Of a stretch of 60,931 nt of DNA, positions 43,701 through 52,334 are shown in pieces (the first letter of the stretch is position 1; the number at the start of each line of letters is the position of its first letter). Where the stretch lies: NCBI GenBank assembly GCA_964567475.1, contig CAZMMV010000003.1, positions 1-60,931 on the forward strand. The letters run 5' to 3'. The DNA is from CAZMMV01 sp964567475 (GTDB taxonomy: Bacteria; Bacillota; Clostridia; Tissierellales; Tissierellaceae). A program made the translations under genes and the position numbers. The notes beneath the pieces were generated by a model, which was not told where the DNA came from, made no database searches, and worked only from the letters and a program-made list of their open reading frames with translations.

Positions 43701-44237
43701 ATGGATAACATGATAAAAAAGGTGTTAGTTAGTGAAGAAGACATTAGGAAAAAAGTTGAAGAATTAGGAAAAAAAATAAGTGAAGACTATAAAGATAAGA
43801 ATCTTTTATTAGTGGGTATATTAAAAGGTGCTGTTATTTTTATGAGCGATTTAGCTAGAAGTATAGATATACCTGTAAAGTTGGATTTTATGGCTGTATC
43901 TAGTTATGGAAAAAGTTCCATATCTACTGGAGAAGTTAGAATAATTAAAGATTTAGATTATAGTGTAGAAAATAAAGATATACTAATAATAGAAGACATT
44001 ATAGATACAGGATATACACTTTCTTATTTAACAGACAATTTAATAAAAAGAGGAGCTAACTCTGTAAAGGTATGTACTCTTTTAAATAAGCCTGAAAGAA
44101 GAAAAGTAGATGTACCAGTAGATTATTTGGGATTTGACATCCCAGATGAGTTTGTAGTAGGGTATGGATTAGATTACGCTGAAGAAGGCAGAAATTTACC
44201 TTATGTAGCTGCATTAAAGAAGGAAGCATATAATTAG
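43701..44237 (+). CDS. hpt: Hypoxanthine phosphoribosyltransferase
   Basis: Salvages hypoxanthine and guanine with PRPP. 178 residues. PRTase loop ILIIEDIIDTGYTL, plus LLVGILKGAVIFMSDLAR and VDYLGFDIPDEFVVGYGLDYAEEGRNLPYV. ATG 43701 after GAGGAGG; another in-frame ATG three codons later is possible. Conserved between tilS and ftsH. Confidence 0.96.
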   Translation: MDNMIKKVLVSEEDIRKKVEELGKKISEDYKDKNLLLVGILKGAVIFMSDLARSIDIPVKLDFMAVSSYGKSSISTGEVRIIKDLDYSVENKDILIIEDIIDTGYTLSYLTDNLIKRGANSVKVCTLLNKPERRKVDVPVDYLGFDIPDEFVVGYGLDYAEEGRNLPYVAALKKEAYN

Positions 44238-44315
44238 ATTCATCTGTTGTAAAAGTGGATAAATGATGATATAATTAATAGATATTGTCTGGATAAAGAG
44301 GAGGGAGGACTTGGA

Positions 44316-46130
44316 TTGAGAAGATTTTTTAAAGGCATTAGCGTATATTTACTAATAGTAGTAGTTATAATGTTTCTTTTAAATACATTTGGTAGCAAAA
44401 GTGTAGAAGTAAAAGAAATGAATGTAACTGAATTAATATCAAATTTGAAAAATGGTAATGTTCAAAGTATAAATATGGAAGGAAGGGAAGTACAAGGTAA
44501 GTTAAAGAAAGGTAAGACACAATTTACTGCCGTATTACCTGAAGAAATAAGAGGTACATTTTATGAGAAATATATAGAGGATTTAGTTGATAGTGGCAAA
44601 CTTGATTATAGTGGTGAATTAGAACCACCTACACCATGGATAATAAGTGCTTTACCAACTATAATAACCTTATTAATATTTGGAGTGTTTTGGTTTGTAA
44701 TGATGCAACAGTCCCAAGGTGGGGGAGGAAAGATGATGAGTTTTGGTAAATCTAAAGCCAAAATTCACAAAGAAGATGAGGGAGAACTTATAACCTTTGC
44801 AGAAGTTGCAGGATTAGAAGAAGAGAAAGAAGAATTATCTGAGATTGTAGACTTTTTAAAGCTACCAAAAAAATATATAGAGATTGGTGCAAGAATTCCA
44901 AAAGGGGTTCTTCTTATAGGACCACCAGGTACAGGTAAAACTTATTTAAGTAGAGCTGTATCAGGCGAAGCAGGAGTTCCATTTTTTACAATATCTGGTT
45001 CAGATTTTGTTGAGATGTTTGTAGGAGTTGGAGCTAGTCGTGTAAGAGATTTATTTGAACAAGCAAAAAAGAATGCACCTTGTATAATCTTTATAGATGA
45101 GATTGACGCTGTAGGTAGAAAAAGAGGAGCCGGTATGGGTGGCGGACATGACGAAAGAGAGCAAACTCTAAATCAACTTTTAGTTGAGATGGATGGTTTT
45201 GCTAAAAATGAAGGTATAATAGTTATGGCTGCAACAAATAGGGCAGATATCCTTGACCCAGCACTATTGAGACCAGGTAGATTTGATAGAACTATTTATG
45301 TTGGATTACCTGATGTAAAAGGTAGAGAAGCCATATTAGAAGTTCATACAAAAAACAAACCTATGGATGAAGAAGTAGAATTAAGTGTAGTTGCAAAGAG
45401 AACTGCTGGATTTACTCCTGCAGATTTGGAAAACTTAGTAAACGAAGCAGCAATATTATCTGCTAGATTTGGATTAAAATCTATTCCTATGCATTTAATC
45501 GAAGAAGCATCTATAAAGGTGCAGGCTGGACCAGAGAAAAAGTCTAAGGTAGTTAGTGAAAAAGAAAGAAAGTTAACTGCTTATCATGAAGCAGGTCATG
45601 CTTTAACTTCTAGACTTACTCCTGATACAGACCCAGTTCATATGGTGACTATTATTCCGAGAGGTATGGCTGGAGGATTTACAGCTTATATTCCAGATGA
45701 AGAGAGAAACTATGCTACTAAAAAGCAAATGGAAAATAGATTAGTTACACTTTTAGGTGGAAGAGTTGCAGAAGCCTTAGTTTTAGAAGATATAAGTACT
45801 GGAGCACAAAATGACCTTGAAAGAGCAACCAATATAGCAAGATCAATGGTTACTAGTTATGGTATGAGTGAAAAACTTGGACCAATGACTTATGGCTCAG
45901 ATGATGAAGAAGTATTTATGGGTAGAGATTTCGGTAGCACTAGAAACTATAGTGAAGAAGTTGCAGCAGCAATAGATGAAGAAATGAGAAGTTTAATAGA
46001 TATAGCTTATAATAAAGCAGAAAAATTGCTAGCAGACAATATGGATAAACTTCATAGAGTAGCACAAACACTGTTAGAAAAAGAAACTATAGACGGAAAA
46101 GAATTTGAAGAATTATTTATAGGAGCATAA
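44316..46130 (+). CDS. ftsH: ATP-dependent zinc metalloprotease FtsH
   Basis: Membrane AAA+ protease of 604 residues. Two transmembrane helices (about 6-24 and 107-130) flank an extracellular domain. AAA domain: Walker A GPPGTGKT (202-209), IIFIDEIDAVG, and the SRH region ATNRADILDPALLRPGRFDR. Zinc site HEAGH at 424-428. It degrades membrane and regulatory proteins. TTG start after GAGGGAGG. This is the last gene of the conserved block before the methylmalonyl-CoA operon. Confidence 0.97.
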   Translation: MRRFFKGISVYLLIVVVIMFLLNTFGSKSVEVKEMNVTELISNLKNGNVQSINMEGREVQGKLKKGKTQFTAVLPEEIRGTFYEKYIEDLVDSGKLDYSGELEPPTPWIISALPTIITLLIFGVFWFVMMQQSQGGGGKMMSFGKSKAKIHKEDEGELITFAEVAGLEEEKEELSEIVDFLKLPKKYIEIGARIPKGVLLIGPPGTGKTYLSRAVSGEAGVPFFTISGSDFVEMFVGVGASRVRDLFEQAKKNAPCIIFIDEIDAVGRKRGAGMGGGHDEREQTLNQLLVEMDGFAKNEGIIVMAATNRADILDPALLRPGRFDRTIYVGLPDVKGREAILEVHTKNKPMDEEVELSVVAKRTAGFTPADLENLVNEAAILSARFGLKSIPMHLIEEASIKVQAGPEKKSKVVSEKERKLTAYHEAGHALTSRLTPDTDPVHMVTIIPRGMAGGFTAYIPDEERNYATKKQMENRLVTLLGGRVAEALVLEDISTGAQNDLERATNIARSMVTSYGMSEKLGPMTYGSDDEEVFMGRDFGSTRNYSEEVAAAIDEEMRSLIDIAYNKAEKLLADNMDKLHRVAQTLLEKETIDGKEFEELFIGA

Positions 46131-46168
46131 AAAAGGTAGGCAATCCTCTTGATGAGGGCCTATCTTTT
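46131..46168 (+). terminator. Terminator of ftsH
   Basis: AAAAGGTAGGC pairs with GCCTATCTTTT (one G-U), with a further CCTC/GAGG stem inside, then a T run. Confidence 0.88.
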
Positions 46169-46220
46169 TTTTATTTGCTATTTAAAATTAGAAAAATATT
46201 ATTATATATTAAAGAAATTA

Positions 46221-46266
46221 TGCAACATTTCATTCATTTTCAAAATAGTTTGAAATATATGTTGCA
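46221..46266. promoter_or_regulatory. Inverted repeat operator candidate before the methylmalonyl-CoA operon
   Basis: TGCAACAT (46221-46228) and ATGTTGCA (46259-46266) are perfect inverted arms, with TTCA / TGAA pairing further in. The right arm overlaps the -35 element of the promoter at 46262. A dimeric regulator could bind here. Confidence 0.6.
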
Positions 46267-46291
46267 AAAGCATATAGCTTTCAACTATAAT
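46262..46291 (+). promoter_or_regulatory. Sigma-A promoter of the methylmalonyl-CoA operon
   Basis: TTGCAA (46262-46267) and TATAAT (46286-46291) with an 18-base spacer, 61 bases before the mutase start. Confidence 0.65.
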
Positions 46292-46352
46292 AGAGTATGA
46301 ATAGAACTTTAAAATAAAAACAATTGTATTTATAAATAAGGAGGCCAGTTAA

Positions 46353-48032
46353 ATGTTTGATGATAGTAAAATAGATAAAATAAAAACATCATCAGAAAAA
46401 TGGGAAAAAGAAGTTGTGAAAAAAGCGATTGATAGATTTCCAGAAAGAAAAGAAAAATTTGAAACAGGATCTAATGTTAAGGTGGAAAGACTCTATACAC
46501 CTTTAGATATAGATAGTCTAGAGTATGAAAGAGACTTAGGCTATCCAGGACAATATCCTTTTACTAGAGGTGTTCAGCCTACTATGTATAGAGGTAGATT
46601 ATGGACTATGAGACAGTATGCAGGATTTGCTTCAGCAGAAGAATCTAATGCAAGATACAAATACCTATTAGATCAGGGTCAAACAGGGCTTAGTGTTGCT
46701 TTTGATTTACCTACTCAAATAGGTTATGATTCTGATGATAACTTGTCTCAAGGAGAAGTTGGAAAAGTAGGAGTTGCAATAGACTCTCTTAAGGATATGG
46801 AAAGCTTATTTGATGGAATACCCTTAGATGAAGTTAGTACGTCAATGACTATCAACGCACCAGCATCTATTTTATTAGCAATGTATATAGCCGTTGCAGA
46901 AAAACAAGGTGTATCTAAGGATAAATTAAGAGGAACTATTCAAAATGATATCTTAAAGGAATATATAGCCAGGGGGACCTATATTTTCCCACCTGAACCA
47001 TCTATGAGACTTATAACTAATATTTTTGAATATTGTTCAAAGGAAGTTCCGGCATGGAACACTATAAGTATAAGTGGTTACCATATAAGAGAAGCAGGCT
47101 CTACAGCATCTCAAGAGGTAGCATTTACATTAGCCGATGGTATAGCATATGTAGAGGCAGCAATAGATGCAGGATTAAATGTTGATGAATTTGCACCAAG
47201 ATTATCATTTTTCTTCAATGCCCACAATGATCTTTTAGAAGAAGTATCTAAGTATAGAGCAGCTAGAAGGCTTTGGGCAAGGATTATGAAAGAAAGATTC
47301 GGGGCTAAAAATAAGAAATCAATGCAACTTAAATTCCATACACAAACAGCAGGCTCAACATTAACAGCTCAACAATCAGATAATAATATAATTAGAGTAA
47401 CTATCCAAACATTAGCAGCAGTACTTGGGGGAACACAATCGCTACATACTAACTCAAGGGATGAGGCTTTAGCTTTACCTACAGAAGATTCTGTAAAAAT
47501 AGCTTTACGTACTCAACAAATAGTAGCCCATGAATCTGGAGTAACAGAAACAATTGACCCACTGGCAGGATCTTATTATATAGAAAGTTTAACAAATAAA
47601 ATAGAAAAAGATGCTATGAATTATATAAATACAATAGATGAATTAGGTGGAGCACCAAAAGCTATTGAAAAGGGATATATACAAAAGGAAATTCAAAACT
47701 CTGCTTACACATATCAAATGGAAATAGAGTCTTTAGATAATATAGTAGTAGGTGTAAATAAATTTCAAACAGAAGAAACAGAGAAAAAAGAACTATTGAG
47801 AGTTGACCCAGAAGTCGAAAAAAATCAAAAAGATAAATTAGAAAAACTAAAGAATGAAAGAAATAATAAAAAGGTAAAAGAAACTTTAGATAGATTAAGG
47901 GAAAAAGCTAGTACAGATGAAAACTTAATGCCATATATATTAGATGCAGTAAAAGAATATGCGACACTAGGGGAAATCTGTAATGTTTTAAGAGATATAT
48001 TTGGAGAGTATCAACAGACAGTAATACTTTAA
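46353..48032 (+). CDS. Methylmalonyl-CoA mutase large (catalytic) subunit
   Basis: TIM-barrel substrate-binding part of the adenosylcobalamin-dependent mutase, 559 residues, B12 domain on a separate gene (archaeal-type split). Residues that decide the substrate point to methylmalonyl-CoA: Y89 in TMRQYAGF and R207 in EYIARGTYIFPP, both changed in isobutyryl- and hydroxyisobutyryl-CoA mutases. Other blocks: GQTGLSVAFDLPTQIGYDSD, TISISGYHIREAGS and TQTAGSTLTAQQSDNNIIRV. It interconverts succinyl-CoA and methylmalonyl-CoA. ATG follows AAGGAGG. First gene of an eight-gene operon. Confidence 0.95.
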   Translation: MFDDSKIDKIKTSSEKWEKEVVKKAIDRFPERKEKFETGSNVKVERLYTPLDIDSLEYERDLGYPGQYPFTRGVQPTMYRGRLWTMRQYAGFASAEESNARYKYLLDQGQTGLSVAFDLPTQIGYDSDDNLSQGEVGKVGVAIDSLKDMESLFDGIPLDEVSTSMTINAPASILLAMYIAVAEKQGVSKDKLRGTIQNDILKEYIARGTYIFPPEPSMRLITNIFEYCSKEVPAWNTISISGYHIREAGSTASQEVAFTLADGIAYVEAAIDAGLNVDEFAPRLSFFFNAHNDLLEEVSKYRAARRLWARIMKERFGAKNKKSMQLKFHTQTAGSTLTAQQSDNNIIRVTIQTLAAVLGGTQSLHTNSRDEALALPTEDSVKIALRTQQIVAHESGVTETIDPLAGSYYIESLTNKIEKDAMNYINTIDELGGAPKAIEKGYIQKEIQNSAYTYQMEIESLDNIVVGVNKFQTEETEKKELLRVDPEVEKNQKDKLEKLKNERNNKKVKETLDRLREKASTDENLMPYILDAVKEYATLGEICNVLRDIFGEYQQTVIL

Positions 48033-48053
48033 AATTAATTGGGAGGTAAGAAA

Positions 48054-48449
48054 ATGGATAATCCTATTAGAGTATTAGTAGCAAAACCAGGTCTTGATGG
48101 CCACGATAGGGGCGCAAAAGTAATTGCAAGATCATTACGTGATGCAGGAATGGAAGTTATATATACTGGACTTAGGCAAACAGCAGAACAAATAGTAGCA
48201 GCTGCAGTTCAAGAAGATGTTGACGTAGTTGCTATAAGCATATTATCAGGTGCTCACAATCATTTATTTCCAAAGATAGTCAATCTATTAAGACAAGAAG
48301 AAGTAGATGACATGCTAATCATTGGCGGAGGAGTTATACCGGAAGATGATATACCTTTTTTAAAACAATCAGGAATAGAGGCTATATTTACTCCAGGAAC
48401 TTCAACTAAGGATGTTATAAAGTTTATTGAAAACAACCTTAAAAGATAA
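48054..48449 (+). CDS. Methylmalonyl-CoA mutase B12-binding small subunit
   Basis: 131-residue cobalamin-binding domain. The DxHxxG motif is D15-x-H17-x-x-G20 (GLDGHDRG), where H17 is the lower axial ligand of cobalt, followed by SILSGAHNHLFP and IGGGVIPEDD. It pairs with the catalytic subunit just upstream. ATG 48054 is used because GGGAGG lies before it; the in-frame TTG 48039 is within that site's spacing and adds residues not in the family. Confidence 0.95.
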   Translation: MDNPIRVLVAKPGLDGHDRGAKVIARSLRDAGMEVIYTGLRQTAEQIVAAAVQEDVDVVAISILSGAHNHLFPKIVNLLRQEEVDDMLIIGGGVIPEDDIPFLKQSGIEAIFTPGTSTKDVIKFIENNLKR

Positions 48450-48465
48450 ATAGGTGGTGTAATAT

Positions 48466-49404
48466 TTGAATATTGAAGAAGGGCTTTTAAAAGGACAAAA
48501 AAGAGCTTGTGCTAGGCTTATAACTATGATTGAAAATGAGGATCAAGAGGCTATAGATATATTAAAAAGATTATATAAAAAATCAGGCAAGGCTTATGTA
48601 ATAGGAATTACAGGACCTCCAGGATCTGGAAAATCTACATTAACAGATAAACTTACCAAAGAACTTATAAAACAAGGTAAGAAGGTAGGCATAGTAGCTG
48701 TAGATCCTACAAGTCCATTTACAGGAGGAGCTATATTAGGCGATAGAATAAGAATGTCAGACCTTGCCTTGGATAAAAATGTATTTATTAGAAGCATGGG
48801 AACACGTGGATCTTTAGGTGGAATGTCTAAATCTACTTGGGGAGCCGTTAAAATTCTAGATATTTATGGTTGTGATTATATTTTTATAGAAACAGTAGGT
48901 GTAGGACAATCTGAAATAGATATTGTAAAAACTGCAGACACTGTTTTAATGGTTATGGTTCCAAATCTAGGAGATGATATCCAAGCCATAAAAGCTGGTA
49001 CTATGGAAATAGCAGATGTTTTTGCTATAAATAAATCTGATTTAGATGGAGCAGATAAAACTAAAGTAGAAATTGAAATGAATTTAAACTTAAATGAAGA
49101 AAAAGATTATAGGCCCCCAGTTATGAAAGTGTCAGCTTTAAAAAATGAAAGCATAGAATCATTATTAGTTGAAATATTAGGTCATAGGGAGTATTTAGAA
49201 AGTAATGATCTCTTAGAAAACAAGAGAATTAGGAACAACAAGTTAGAATTAGTTAAAATGCTTGAAGATGATTTAATGAAACTTATATTATACAAATCCG
49301 TTGAGGGAGATTTGTTAGATAAATTAGCAAAAGCAGTAACTAATAGAGAAATAGATCCTTATACAGCAAAAGATGAGTTACTAAAATTAGCTGTTAGGAA
49401 ATAG
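48466..49404 (+). CDS. meaB: MeaB GTPase, methylmalonyl-CoA mutase chaperone
   Basis: G3E-family GTPase (312 residues) that gates cofactor loading and protects the mutase. Walker A GPPGSGKST at 50-58, VAVDPTSPFTGGAILGDRIRM, switch ETVGVGQSEID and the base motif NKSD. TTG start after AGGTGG. It lies between the mutase subunits and the epimerase, as expected for a functional unit. Confidence 0.95.
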   Translation: MNIEEGLLKGQKRACARLITMIENEDQEAIDILKRLYKKSGKAYVIGITGPPGSGKSTLTDKLTKELIKQGKKVGIVAVDPTSPFTGGAILGDRIRMSDLALDKNVFIRSMGTRGSLGGMSKSTWGAVKILDIYGCDYIFIETVGVGQSEIDIVKTADTVLMVMVPNLGDDIQAIKAGTMEIADVFAINKSDLDGADKTKVEIEMNLNLNEEKDYRPPVMKVSALKNESIESLLVEILGHREYLESNDLLENKRIRNNKLELVKMLEDDLMKLILYKSVEGDLLDKLAKAVTNREIDPYTAKDELLKLAVRK

Positions 49405-49476
49405 AAGCAATATAGTTAAAAATAAAATATAAGATTTTGGTCCACTGAGAAATATATAAATAATATATGATAATTG

Positions 49477-49508
49477 CTAGCTATAAGAGCATGAAGGCTC
49501 TAGCTTAG
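49477..49508 (+). other. Hairpin between meaB and the epimerase gene
   Basis: AGAGC / GCTCT with outer AGCT arms. It may process or partly stop the operon message; there is no T run. Confidence 0.4.
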
Positions 49509-49534
49509 TAAGTATAGAAGGGGAGTTGAATATA

Positions 49535-49936
49535 ATGGTAAATAAGGTTGATCACATAGGTATTGCTGTAAAGAGCTTAGACAAAGCAATTAAATTTTAT
49601 GAAGATACTTTAGCTATTAAATGTGTCAATACAGAAGAAGTTGCTGAACAAAAAGTTAAAGTGGCTTTTTTACCAGTAGGTGATACAGAAATAGAACTAT
49701 TAGAATCTACAAAAGAAGATGGACCTATTGCTAGACATATAGACAAAAAGGGTGAAGGAGTTCAGCATATAGCTTATAGAGTAGATGATATAGAAAAGGC
49801 TATAGCAGAATGTAAAGAAAAAGGAATTAGAGTAATAGATGAAAAACCAAGATATGGCGCAGGTGGTGCAAAAATTGCATTTTTACATCCAAAGTCAACA
49901 TTTGGAGTACTTATAGAGCTTTGTCAAAGAGATTAA
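49535..49936 (+). CDS. mce: Methylmalonyl-CoA epimerase
   Basis: Glyoxalase-fold metalloenzyme of 133 residues that interconverts (R)- and (S)-methylmalonyl-CoA, needed because the mutase and the decarboxylase use opposite forms. The motifs VDHIGIAVKSLDKAIKFYED (H7 metal ligand), GEGVQHIAYRVDD (His) and FGVLIELCQ (Glu) are all kept. ATG 49535 is chosen; the in-frame TTG 49526 sits too close to GGGGAG. Confidence 0.95.
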   Translation: MVNKVDHIGIAVKSLDKAIKFYEDTLAIKCVNTEEVAEQKVKVAFLPVGDTEIELLESTKEDGPIARHIDKKGEGVQHIAYRVDDIEKAIAECKEKGIRVIDEKPRYGAGGAKIAFLHPKSTFGVLIELCQRD

Positions 49937-49960
49937 GTATAATTTAAAAGGGAGGAAAAA

Positions 49961-51505
49961 ATGAAGGAAAAAATTGATATACTTCTAAAGGCTGAGGAAA
50001 GAATAAAACTTGGTGGTGGAGCTAAAAAAATTGAAAAACATCATAAATCAGGGAAATTAACAGCAAGGGAAAGAATTAACCTTTTATTTGATGAAGGAAG
50101 TTTTATAGAAGTAGACAAGTTTGTTGAACATAGATGTACAAACTTTGGCATGGAGAAATTAGATGCTCCTTCAGATGGCGTGGTAACTGGCTATGGTACG
50201 GTAAATGGCAGGCTTGTATTTTCTTATGCTCAAGATTTTACTGTAGTAGGTGGATCCTTAGGTGAAATGCATGCTGCAAAGATATGTAAAGTTCAAGATA
50301 TGGCACTTAAGATGGGAGCGCCTATAGTAGGTATAAACGACTCAGGTGGAGCAAGAATACAAGAAGGTGTAGATGCATTATCAGGATACGGAAAAATATT
50401 TTATAGAAATACTATAGCATCAGGAGTAATCCCACAAATATCAGCTATAATGGGGCCTAGTGCAGGGGGAGCAGTGTATTCACCAGCAATAACAGATTTT
50501 ATTTTCATGGTAGAATCTACTGGTAGAATGTTTATAACAGGACCACAGGTAATTAAATCTGTTACAGGAGAAGAAGTAACTCAAGAAGAACTAGGGGGAG
50601 CTGATACACATAATAGAGTTTCTGGCGTAGCACATTTTAAAGATGATACAGAAGAAGAGTGTATAGAGAGAATAAAAACTTTGTTATCCTTTCTTCCTTC
50701 AAATAATTTAGAGCAATCTCCGACTTATGAAGTTGATGACCAAATAAATAGAGTAGAAGAAAAATTAAATGAAATAGTTCCGGTTAATCCAAATAAGCCT
50801 TATGACATGAAAGAAGTCATAAAGATTATAGCAGATAATGGGGATTTTTTTGAAATACAAGAATATTATGCACAAAATATAATTACAGGATATATAAGAT
50901 TAAATGGAAAGACAATAGGAGTAATAGCCAATCAACCTAAGTGTTTAGCAGGATGTTTAGATATAAACGCATCAGATAAATCAGCTAGATTTATAAGAAA
51001 TTGTGATGCTTTTAACATACCCCTATTAAATATAGTAGACGTACCAGGATTCTTACCAGGCACAGACCAAGAATTTGGTGGAATAATAAGACATGGAGCA
51101 AAGATGCTTTATGCATATAGCGAAGCTACAGTTCCAAAAGTTACAATGATAGTAAGAAAAGCATATGGTGGGTCATATCTAGCCATGTGTAGCAAGGATT
51201 TAGGTGCAGATCAAGTATTTGCATGGCCTAATGCTGAAATAGCAGTTATGGGACCAGGTGGAGCAGCTAATATAATATTTAAAAAAGATATAGCTAATGC
51301 GGATGATCCAGTTGCTATGAGAGAAGAAAAAATTGAAGAATATAGAGATACAATTGCTAATCCATATATTGCAGCAAAAAGAGGATTTGTAGATGATGTA
51401 ATCGTTCCTAGTATCTCAAGACCAAGACTTATTTCTGCTTTTGATATGTTAGAATCAAAGAGAGAAACTAGACCTTCTAAAAAGCATGGTAATTTACCAT
51501 TATAG
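49961..51505 (+). CDS. mmdA: Methylmalonyl-CoA decarboxylase alpha subunit (carboxyltransferase)
   Basis: 514-residue acyl-CoA carboxyltransferase. It moves CO2 from methylmalonyl-CoA to biotin on the gamma subunit. Crotonase-like halves: GINDSGGARIQEGVDAL with MGPSAGGAVYSPA, and VDVPGFLPGTDQEFGGIIRHGAKMLYAY with GGSYLAMCSKDLGAD. The same family includes propionyl-CoA carboxylase beta. The adjacent Na+ pump subunits and absent biotin carboxylase favour decarboxylation. ATG after GGGAGG. Confidence 0.94.
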   Translation: MKEKIDILLKAEERIKLGGGAKKIEKHHKSGKLTARERINLLFDEGSFIEVDKFVEHRCTNFGMEKLDAPSDGVVTGYGTVNGRLVFSYAQDFTVVGGSLGEMHAAKICKVQDMALKMGAPIVGINDSGGARIQEGVDALSGYGKIFYRNTIASGVIPQISAIMGPSAGGAVYSPAITDFIFMVESTGRMFITGPQVIKSVTGEEVTQEELGGADTHNRVSGVAHFKDDTEEECIERIKTLLSFLPSNNLEQSPTYEVDDQINRVEEKLNEIVPVNPNKPYDMKEVIKIIADNGDFFEIQEYYAQNIITGYIRLNGKTIGVIANQPKCLAGCLDINASDKSARFIRNCDAFNIPLLNIVDVPGFLPGTDQEFGGIIRHGAKMLYAYSEATVPKVTMIVRKAYGGSYLAMCSKDLGADQVFAWPNAEIAVMGPGGAANIIFKKDIANADDPVAMREEKIEEYRDTIANPYIAAKRGFVDDVIVPSISRPRLISAFDMLESKRETRPSKKHGNLPL

Positions 51506-51519
51506 GAGAGGTGAAATAA

Positions 51520-51885
51520 TTGGGTGAATATATAAGCATAGGAGACAGTTTAATGATTACTGTTTTTAGTATAGTAATGGTGTTTTTAGTTTTAATCATA
51601 ATATCAATATTTATATCTTTTCTTAAAAACATTGATAATAAAGAGAAAAAAGAAATCTCGAAGACAAGCAAATCAATAGCTAATTTAAATCAAGATATAT
51701 CTAAAGCAGAAGAAGATAAGACTGTGGATGATGAAGAACTTGTGGCAGTTATTTCAGCAGCTATAGCAGCAAGTTTAGGAGTGAGTATACCAGAAATCAA
51801 TATAAAAAAGATTAGTAGAATAAGTGAAAATACAACAGCATGGTCAATGGCAGCTAGACAAGAACAGGTGAATGGTAAATTATAA
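51520..51885 (+). CDS. mmdD: OadG-type delta subunit of the Na+-pumping decarboxylase
   Basis: 121 residues. One N-terminal transmembrane helix (about 10-33) is followed by an acidic linker and a C-terminal helical piece (VAVISAAIAASLGV...WSMAARQEQV) that anchors the alpha subunit. TTG start after GGAGAGGTG. It keeps the complex on the membrane. Confidence 0.88.
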   Translation: MGEYISIGDSLMITVFSIVMVFLVLIIISIFISFLKNIDNKEKKEISKTSKSIANLNQDISKAEEDKTVDDEELVAVISAAIAASLGVSIPEINIKKISRISENTTAWSMAARQEQVNGKL

Positions 51886-51907
51886 TATAACTTTAGGAGG
51901 CATATAG

Positions 51908-52309
51908 ATGAGAAAATTTATAATAAATGTAAATGGGAATTCTTATGAGGTTGAGGTTGAAGAAGTAGATGGAGTTAAAACTGAAGGAAAACCTGTAACT
52001 AAATCAGTAGAATCAGCAGTAAAATCTATTCCAACTCCAAAAGTTGCACGGGGCTCAAAGACGGAAGTTAAAAAAGAAGCAAGTGTATCAGCAGGCCAAG
52101 AAGTAATCCAGGCACCAATGCCAGGAAACATATGGAAGGTTCTTGTTAATGAAGGTGATACGATTAAGGCTGGTGATGTTTTACTTATATTAGAAGCAAT
52201 GAAAATGCAGAATGAAATAGTTTCTCCAAGAGATGGAAAAGTTGCAAGTATATCAGTAAAAGATGGGCAAATAGTTAGTTCAGGGGAAAAACTAATAGTA
52301 TTAGATTAA
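51908..52309 (+). CDS. mmdC: Biotin carboxyl carrier (gamma subunit) of the decarboxylase
   Basis: 133 residues: short N-terminal part, Pro/Ala/Lys-rich linker (about 28-65) and a biotinyl domain with EAMKM, where K99 carries biotin. It swings CO2-biotin between alpha and beta subunits. ATG after TTAGGAGG. Needs a biotin ligase encoded elsewhere. Confidence 0.95.
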   Translation: MRKFIINVNGNSYEVEVEEVDGVKTEGKPVTKSVESAVKSIPTPKVARGSKTEVKKEASVSAGQEVIQAPMPGNIWKVLVNEGDTIKAGDVLLILEAMKMQNEIVSPRDGKVASISVKDGQIVSSGEKLIVLD

Positions 52310-52334
52310 TCCACTAAGAAAGGAAGGTAGAAAA

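Noticed and set aside
46353..48032. Isobutyryl- or 2-hydroxyisobutyryl-CoA mutase
   Set aside because: Those replace the Tyr of RQYAG and the Arg of ARGTY; both residues are present here.
49961..52309. Propionyl-CoA carboxylase instead of decarboxylase
   Set aside because: There is no biotin carboxylase subunit, while the Na+ pump beta and delta subunits are present in the same operon.
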